Position numbers and translations under genes: made by a program. Below the pieces are notes generated by a model. That model was given only the letters and a program-made list of their open reading frames with translations. It searched no databases and was not told the origin of the DNA. From NCBI GenBank assembly GCA_964426545.1, contig CAYRQP010000003.1:62001-126000 (forward strand): a stretch of 64,000 nt of DNA, in the 5' to 3' direction. The DNA comes from CAYRQP01 sp964426545 (lineage in GTDB: Bacteria; Fermentibacterota; Fermentibacteria; Fermentibacterales; JCC-6). Of the stretch, positions 58,812 to 64,000 are shown piece by piece (positions within the stretch are counted from its first letter, which is position 1; every line of letters begins with the position of its first letter).

Positions 58812-61349
58812 TTATTCTATCGGTTCATCTTCTTCCGGGTCTTTATCTTCAGATTCGCTTTCTTTTCCTTCTTCGTCTTCCTCATCATCATCCATCCGGA
58901 TAACTGCAGCATCTACCACCCGGTCGTCATCAGGCAGTTTCATTATTCTCACGCCCATTGTGCTGCGGCGGGTTTCTCTTATTTCATCGATTCTGAGGCG
59001 TATGATCATACCGCCTGCGGAGATGAGAATTAATTCTTCGTCGTCTAAAACTGCCATGGCAGAAATAACAGGTCCGTTCCGTTCCAGGTTGCGGATGTTG
59101 ATTACCCCGCCCGAACCGCGATGTGTAAGCCTGTATTCCTCTGCATTTGTTCTCTTGCCGTAACCGCGTTCAGATATCGTCAATACACTGACGGGTTCTT
59201 CCATCACAAGCATGTCAACCAGGGCATCTCCTTCTGTTATCTTAATACCTTTTACGCCGCGGGTGTGCCGGCTCATGGTACGCACTTCTGTCTCAGAGAA
59301 TCTATTGGCTTTGCCGTTCTTCATTGCAAGAAGGATTTCACAGTTTCCGGTAGTCAGGGCAGCGCTGATCAGTTCTGTCCCTTCGTCGAGTTTGATTGCC
59401 CAGATTCCGCAGGTTCGAGGGTGACTGTATGCTGAAAGTTTCGTCTTCTTCACTAGACCATTGCTTGCTGCCATAATAATGAACCTGTCATCCGAAAATT
59501 CCTTCACGCACACATGTGCAACTGGCATTTCGTCCTCTTCGAGATTCAGCAGATTTATTATCGGCCTGCCCTTGCTGGTCCGGGTAACTTCCGGAATCTC
59601 ATAAACCTTCAGCCAGTGACACTTTCCCCTGTTTGTAAAGAACAGAATGTAACTGTGGTTCGAAGATATGAATATCTGCTCGAGGTAATCCTCTTCGCGG
59701 GTTTTTGCACCGGTGATTCCGCGCCCGCCCCTCCGCTGGTTTCTGTAAACATCGAGAGCCATTCGTTTGATGTATCCTGCCTTTGAGACAGTGACTATTA
59801 CATCCGTATCGTCGATGAGGTCTTCGAGTTCGAGTATGTCCGGTGCATTGGGGTCTATTATTGTTCTTCTGTCTTTGCCAAACTCTTCGCTGATTTCTCT
59901 TAGTTCCGCTGCTATGAGCTTCATTCTCTCAGAGCGCTGTTCGACAAGTATCTTCAATTCAGCAATTAACTCCATAAGCTCTTCGTACTCTGATTCGAGG
60001 GCTTCTTTTTCGAGCCCCGTCAATCTTCGAAGCCGCATGTCGAGTATTGCCTGAGCCTGAATTTCCGTAAAACCGAATGTTGTTATCAGTTCGTCCCTGG
60101 CGTCATCATTATCTTTTGCAGCCTTGATAGTGGCTATCACTTCGTCGATGTTGTCTATTGCCTTGAGAAGCCCCTCGAGTATATGTGCGCGGGCCTCTGC
60201 CTTTTCCAATTCGAAAATTGTTCTCCGGAGAACAACATCGTGGCGGTGTTCTATGAAATATTCAAGACATTTTCTTATACTCAGCCGTTCCGGCCTTCCG
60301 TTTACCAGCGCTAAATAGTTGCCGCCGAATGTTTTCAGCAATTGAGTATGCTTATAAAGCTGGTTAAGAATTACAATGTCATTCGCATCGTTCTTTATCT
60401 CGACTACAACGCGCATTCCGTCTCTGTCTGATTCATCTCGAAGGTCTGCTATGCCTGTAATTATCTTGTCTTTCACCAGTTCTGCTATATCCTCTATCAT
60501 TTTTGCCTTGTTTACCTGAAACGGAATCTCCGTGATTATTAAAGCCCTTTTTCCTGACTCGACGGTATCTGTTCTGACCGTTCCACGGATCCTGATGGAG
60601 CCATGACCGGTTCTGCTGGCTTCCGAGATGCCCTGCGTACCCAGAATGACCCCCCCTGTAGGAAAGTCCGGACCCTTGATGACCGAATACAGTTCTTCGT
60701 CGGAAACCGCCGGTTCCTCTATCAACAGACAGCAGGCTTCCACAACTTCTCTCAAATTATGCGGGGGGATGTTTGTTGCCATACCTACGGCTATTCCCGA
60801 AGAACCATTCACGAGCAGGTTGGGGAATGCGGATGGAAGAACGACTGGCTCTTTCAGGCGTTCGTCGAAGTTGGGGCTGAAGTTCACAGTATTTTTATCT
60901 ATGTCGCTTAGAAGTTCTCCGCCGATTTTCGTCATTCTTGCTTCTGTATATCGATAAGCTGCTGCCGGATCACCGTCTACGGAACCGAAGTTACCCTGGC
61001 CATCGACCAGCGGATGCAGAAGAGAAAACTCCTGCGCCATTCGCACCATTGCATCATACACAGATGAGTCGCCATGGGGATGATATTTACCCAGAACATC
61101 GCCGACTACCGCTGCGGATTTCCTGTACGGGCGCCTGTAATTCAGGTTTTGTTCGTACATCGAATAGAGAATCCGCCTGTGGACCGGTTTTAATCCGTCA
61201 CGCACATCAGGGAGAGCTCTTGAAACTATCACGCTCATGGAGTATTCCATATAGGAGCGCTTCATTTCGTCATCGATATCTATTGCTTCTATCATCTCAA
61301 TCTCTTCTTCGTTATCCGGCTGTATCTCATTGTTTTTTTCGTCAGACAT
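58812..61349 (-). CDS. gyrA: DNA gyrase subunit A
   Basis: GyrA cuts and rejoins DNA during negative supercoiling. The 845-residue protein has the active-site tyrosine in YRYTEAR (about Tyr134), the quinolone region HPHGDSSVYDAMVRMAQ with unmodified Ser95 and Asp99, and six beta-propeller blades including the GyrA box QRRGGRG, which separates it from topoisomerase IV. It ends in an acidic tail. The ATG at 61349 with AAGGAA upstream overlaps the end of gyrB by eight bases. Confidence 0.97.
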   Translation of the reverse strand: MSDEKNNEIQPDNEEEIEMIEAIDIDDEMKRSYMEYSMSVIVSRALPDVRDGLKPVHRRILYSMYEQNLNYRRPYRKSAAVVGDVLGKYHPHGDSSVYDAMVRMAQEFSLLHPLVDGQGNFGSVDGDPAAAYRYTEARMTKIGGELLSDIDKNTVNFSPNFDERLKEPVVLPSAFPNLLVNGSSGIAVGMATNIPPHNLREVVEACCLLIEEPAVSDEELYSVIKGPDFPTGGVILGTQGISEASRTGHGSIRIRGTVRTDTVESGKRALIITEIPFQVNKAKMIEDIAELVKDKIITGIADLRDESDRDGMRVVVEIKNDANDIVILNQLYKHTQLLKTFGGNYLALVNGRPERLSIRKCLEYFIEHRHDVVLRRTIFELEKAEARAHILEGLLKAIDNIDEVIATIKAAKDNDDARDELITTFGFTEIQAQAILDMRLRRLTGLEKEALESEYEELMELIAELKILVEQRSERMKLIAAELREISEEFGKDRRTIIDPNAPDILELEDLIDDTDVIVTVSKAGYIKRMALDVYRNQRRGGRGITGAKTREEDYLEQIFISSNHSYILFFTNRGKCHWLKVYEIPEVTRTSKGRPIINLLNLEEDEMPVAHVCVKEFSDDRFIIMAASNGLVKKTKLSAYSHPRTCGIWAIKLDEGTELISAALTTGNCEILLAMKNGKANRFSETEVRTMSRHTRGVKGIKITEGDALVDMLVMEEPVSVLTISERGYGKRTNAEEYRLTHRGSGGVINIRNLERNGPVISAMAVLDDEELILISAGGMIIRLRIDEIRETRRSTMGVRIMKLPDDDRVVDAAVIRMDDDEEDEEGKESESEDKDPEEDEPIE

Positions 61350-63276
61350 CAAGGTTCCTTACTTCTGCAGCATGTTTCTGTATAAATTCGCGCCTTGGTT
61401 CTACTTCGGTGCCCATTAACTTTGTGAATATTGCAGCGGTTTCCATTGCATTTTCTATCTGCACTCTCAGCAGTTTACGGCTATGGGGGGCCATTGTTGT
61501 GATCCACAGCTGGTCTGCATTCATCTCCCCTAAACCTTTATACCTTTGAATTCCGATATTCTCACCGCCGAATTCCTCAATCAGTCTTTTCTTTTCCTTT
61601 TCACTGAATGCATATTTTGCTTTTTTTCCTTTTTTCACCTGAAACAGCGGTGGCTGGGCGATATAAAGGTAACCGTTTTCAATCAGTTTCGGCATGTGAC
61701 GGTAAAAGAATGTCAGAAGAAGTGTTCGAATATGAGCCCCGTCCACATCGGCATCTGTCATGACTATTACTTTTTTGTATCTGATATTCTCTTCATCGTA
61801 ATCTTCGCCTATGCCTGTGCCTGTTGCCGTAATTATCGACCTTATTTCATTATTGCTCAGAATTCTGTTGAGCGGTGCTTTTTCGACATTGATTATCTTA
61901 CCCCTGAGCGGGAGTATTGCCTGAAAATACCGGTCTCTTCCCTGTTTAGCCGAACCGCCGGCTGAGTTTCCCTCTACTATGAAGAGTTCTGCCTGTGCGG
62001 CATCTCTGACCGTACAATCAGCAAGTTTACCCGGCAGTGCCGATGACTCGAGTGCTGATTTTCGACGGGTAAGGTCTCTTGCTTTCTTTGCGGCTTTTCT
62101 TGCGGCACTTGTCAGGAGACATTTTTGAATCACTTTTTTTCCGGTCGATGGATTTTCGTCGAGAAATATCTGCAGTTGTCGTGATACATGTGAAGACACA
62201 GCACCTGCAATGCTTCTGTTTCCCAACCTTGTCTTTGTCTGTCCTTCGAATTGCGGGTCAGGTACTTTTACGCTGATTACCGCAGCAAGGCCTTCCCGAA
62301 CATCGTTGCCGCTGAAGGAATCTTCACTTTTCTTGAATAATTTGTTGTTTGTAGCATAGTCATTCAAAGACCTTGTAAGTGCTGTTTTGAAGCCTGTCAG
62401 GTGTGTTCCGCCGTCTTTGGTATTGATGTTATTCACGAAACTGAAAATCTCTTCCTGAAAACCGTTGTTGTACTGAAATGAGACTTCGATCTGTATAGTT
62501 CCTTCATCTTCGAGTTCAACTTCCTGGCAGAACCAGACGGGATCGTCATGGAGAACGGTCTTGTTTTCATTGATGTACTTCACATAAGAGATAAGACCGC
62601 CGTCGAAATAGTATTCGATTTTGTTTTCTTCATTCCCCTCACGCTCGTCGGACAATGCTATTGTCAAGCCGCTGTTAAGGTAAGCCAGTTCTCTCAGTCT
62701 TCCGGACAAAGTCTCGAAATTGAATTCTATCTCTTCGAAAATTTCAGTATCTGGCTTGAATTTAATTCTTGTGCCGGTTAACTCTGTTTTGCCCGCCTGT
62801 ACCTGTTTGCCTGCCGGTTCGCCTCTACTGAATTCCTGCCGGTAGATCTTCCCGTCTCTGTGGATATCGACGCTCAGCAATTCTGAAAGCGCATTGACCA
62901 CACTTATTCCAACGCCGTGGAGACCGCCTGATGTTTTATAAGCATCATTATCGAATTTTCCCCCTGCATGAAGTGTAGTCATCACAACTTCAAGGGCAGA
63001 AATACCGCTTTCGTGTTGTTCTACAGGTATTCCGCGCCCATTGTCGTTTACTGAAATGGAGTTGTCAGTATGAATTATCACTTCTATTCTGTCGCAGAAG
63101 CTCGCCTGTGCTTCATCTACACTGTTATCTACTGCTTCCCACACAAGATGGTGCAGCCCCACGGCAGATGTGGAACCGATATACATGCTCGGTCTTTTTC
63201 TAACCGCCTCGAGTCCCTCGAGTATTTTTATCGAGCCGGCGTCGTAATTGTTGTTATTGCCTTTATCAGATACCAA
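61342..63276 (-). CDS. gyrB: DNA gyrase subunit B
   Basis: GyrB is the ATPase half of gyrase. The 644-residue protein shows RKRPSMYIGST, the ATP-site EAVDNSVDEA and NDNGRGIPV, GGLHGVGISVVNALS, the TOPRIM part with VEGNSAGGSAKQGRDR and MTDADVDGAHIRTLLL, and the C-terminal QRYKGLGEMNADQLW. In the TOPRIM motif Asn437 replaces the usual Asp of EGDSAGG, the position known as Asp426 in E. coli. TTG start with AGAAGGAGA upstream, three bases after dciA. Confidence 0.97.
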   Translation of the reverse strand: MVSDKGNNNNYDAGSIKILEGLEAVRKRPSMYIGSTSAVGLHHLVWEAVDNSVDEAQASFCDRIEVIIHTDNSISVNDNGRGIPVEQHESGISALEVVMTTLHAGGKFDNDAYKTSGGLHGVGISVVNALSELLSVDIHRDGKIYRQEFSRGEPAGKQVQAGKTELTGTRIKFKPDTEIFEEIEFNFETLSGRLRELAYLNSGLTIALSDEREGNEENKIEYYFDGGLISYVKYINENKTVLHDDPVWFCQEVELEDEGTIQIEVSFQYNNGFQEEIFSFVNNINTKDGGTHLTGFKTALTRSLNDYATNNKLFKKSEDSFSGNDVREGLAAVISVKVPDPQFEGQTKTRLGNRSIAGAVSSHVSRQLQIFLDENPSTGKKVIQKCLLTSAARKAAKKARDLTRRKSALESSALPGKLADCTVRDAAQAELFIVEGNSAGGSAKQGRDRYFQAILPLRGKIINVEKAPLNRILSNNEIRSIITATGTGIGEDYDEENIRYKKVIVMTDADVDGAHIRTLLLTFFYRHMPKLIENGYLYIAQPPLFQVKKGKKAKYAFSEKEKKRLIEEFGGENIGIQRYKGLGEMNADQLWITTMAPHSRKLLRVQIENAMETAAIFTKLMGTEVEPRREFIQKHAAEVRNLDV

Positions 63277-63279
63277 ATT

Positions 63280-63582
63280 CTATCTCCTTCTAACTATTTT
63301 ATCTCTGAATATTATTTTAATGTCCTCAAAAAAAGCGTTGTTCAGTTTCGCATTCAGTTTTTTTAGTATTTCCTTCTTTCTCAACCTAAGCTGCATTGCC
63401 GCAGCCGGATGAAGAACTTTCACTATAAGTACCGCACCCATAAAACCCTTAATAACTGTCAGCCCTGCTAACTTCGGACCTACAATTTCCTCCCAGTCAT
63501 CAACTGCTTTTTTTCTCTCAATGCCTTTATTTAATTCGAGTTTCCCGGCAAGACTTGAGAGAAGTGTGCTGATTTTATCCAT
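63280..63582 (-). CDS. dciA: DciA-like helicase-loading protein (DUF721)
   Basis: The 100-residue protein has the DUF721 pattern: a helix followed by VDDWEEIVGPKLAGLT, then LIVKVLHPAAAMQLRLRKKEILKKLN and the KIIFRDKI ending. DciA family proteins load the replicative helicase in bacteria without DnaC or DnaI. It sits between dnaN and gyrB, the usual place, with recF missing from this order. Confidence 0.83.
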   Translation of the reverse strand: MDKISTLLSSLAGKLELNKGIERKKAVDDWEEIVGPKLAGLTVIKGFMGAVLIVKVLHPAAAMQLRLRKKEILKKLNAKLNNAFFEDIKIIFRDKIVRRR

Positions 63583-63602
63583 AAATCCGGGATATCAGCC
63601 CA

Positions 63603-64000
63603 TTACTCTTTCGTCTTAGGTATCGAAATGAGTTTTACCGGCATTATCAACGCAAGATGGGTCTGAATTGTTTCGTCCATCTCTGTGTCTTCTATAACGA
63701 CTGCCGTGCCTGAATCTTTCATCTTCATGACTATCTTCTCACAGTCCATCTTTCTGAGCAGTTCCATCAAAAATTCACCGTTGAAGCCTATATGGAAAGA
63801 ATCACCCGTGTATTCCGCTTCGAGAACTTCCGTTGCTTCTCCGGCATCAGAACTTTCCGTATGAAGTGTGATGTTTCCCTTCTCCACCATGAATTTTATC
63901 TGATGAGTGGACGGGTTTGCCATCGTTCTCACTCTTCTTAAGACAGAAATAATTTCTTCCCTGTCTGCTTCGAGTCGACATTCTTTATTCTTTGGTATTA
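63603..64000 (-). CDS. dnaN: DNA polymerase III beta clamp, C-terminal part
   Basis: The visible 132 residues are the third domain of the sliding clamp: VLRRVRTMANPSTHQIKF, then GEATEVLEAEYTGDSFHIGFNGEFLMELL, and the end with HLALIMPVKLI in place of the usual MPVRL clamp terminus. The N-terminal two thirds lie beyond the window. It is the most upstream visible gene of the dnaN-dciA-gyrB-gyrA run. Confidence 0.93.
   Translation of the reverse strand, partial: IPKNKECRLEADREEIISVLRRVRTMANPSTHQIKFMVEKGNITLHTESSDAGEATEVLEAEYTGDSFHIGFNGEFLMELLRKMDCEKIVMKMKDSGTAVVIEDTEMDETIQTHLALIMPVKLISIPKTKE

Noticed and set aside
58812..63276. The gyrase pair taken as topoisomerase IV (ParC/ParE)
   Set aside because: The A subunit carries the GyrA box QRRGGRG and a full six-bladed C-terminal region, and the pair lies next to dnaN.

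Overview
The window is a stretch of a bacterial chromosome, dense in genes and of moderate GC, probably from a metagenome assembly because one run of 100 N bases breaks it. The organism looks like a diderm: there is a predicted outer-membrane barrel protein, a lipoprotein and a large undecaprenyl-linked glycan locus. Several traits point to an anaerobic or low-energy life: a nine-subunit V/A-type ATP synthase with a sodium-type rotor ring, a Thi4 of the sulfide-using type, and a ferredoxin-flavodoxin protein. A GreA with a 550-residue N-terminal extension and a bacterial V-type ATPase are features known from spirochaetes and chlamydiae, but the phylum cannot be fixed from this window.

Left part (1-16.6 kb): a partial argF, a run of exported proteins on the minus strand (a barrel, a beta-lactamase-fold protein without its catalytic serine, a fibronectin-type lipoprotein and an 822-residue protein with about a dozen GND-type repeats plus HEAT repeats), then a TPP-riboswitch-controlled thi4-thiM-thiE operon. 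An M16C peptidase, a nitroreductase, a PP-loop ATPase, a HAD phosphatase and a Tat-exported protein follow, then the fused greA and a small zinc-ribbon gene.

Middle part (16.6-35 kb): a glycan assembly locus with an O-antigen polymerase/ligase-like protein, a MurJ-type flippase, eight glycosyltransferases (six GT4-like, two GT2), an initiating phosphoglycosyl transferase, a sugar aminotransferase, a radical SAM protein, an EFR1-type iron-sulfur flavoprotein, a PAP2 phosphatase and an undecaprenol/diacylglycerol kinase. Together these cover lipid carrier supply, initiation, elongation, export and polymerisation or transfer. serS closes the run.

Right part (36-64 kb): a secreted beta-sandwich protein, ogt, a CCC-type transporter, small enzymes, and a secreted protease with PDZ domains before a trypsin-like domain. 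The minus strand then carries the V/A-ATPase operon in Thermus order (G-I-K-E-C-F-A-B-D), a short region with three DnaA-box-like sites, a bactofilin with a membrane coiled-coil partner, asparaginase, a 1209-residue helical protein of unknown function, and gyrA-gyrB-dciA-dnaN.

A family of palindromic intergenic repeats with a GTGTC/GACAC core is scattered through the window. In serS, thiE and the PP-loop gene these repeats reach into the 3' end of the coding sequence or supply its stop codon.
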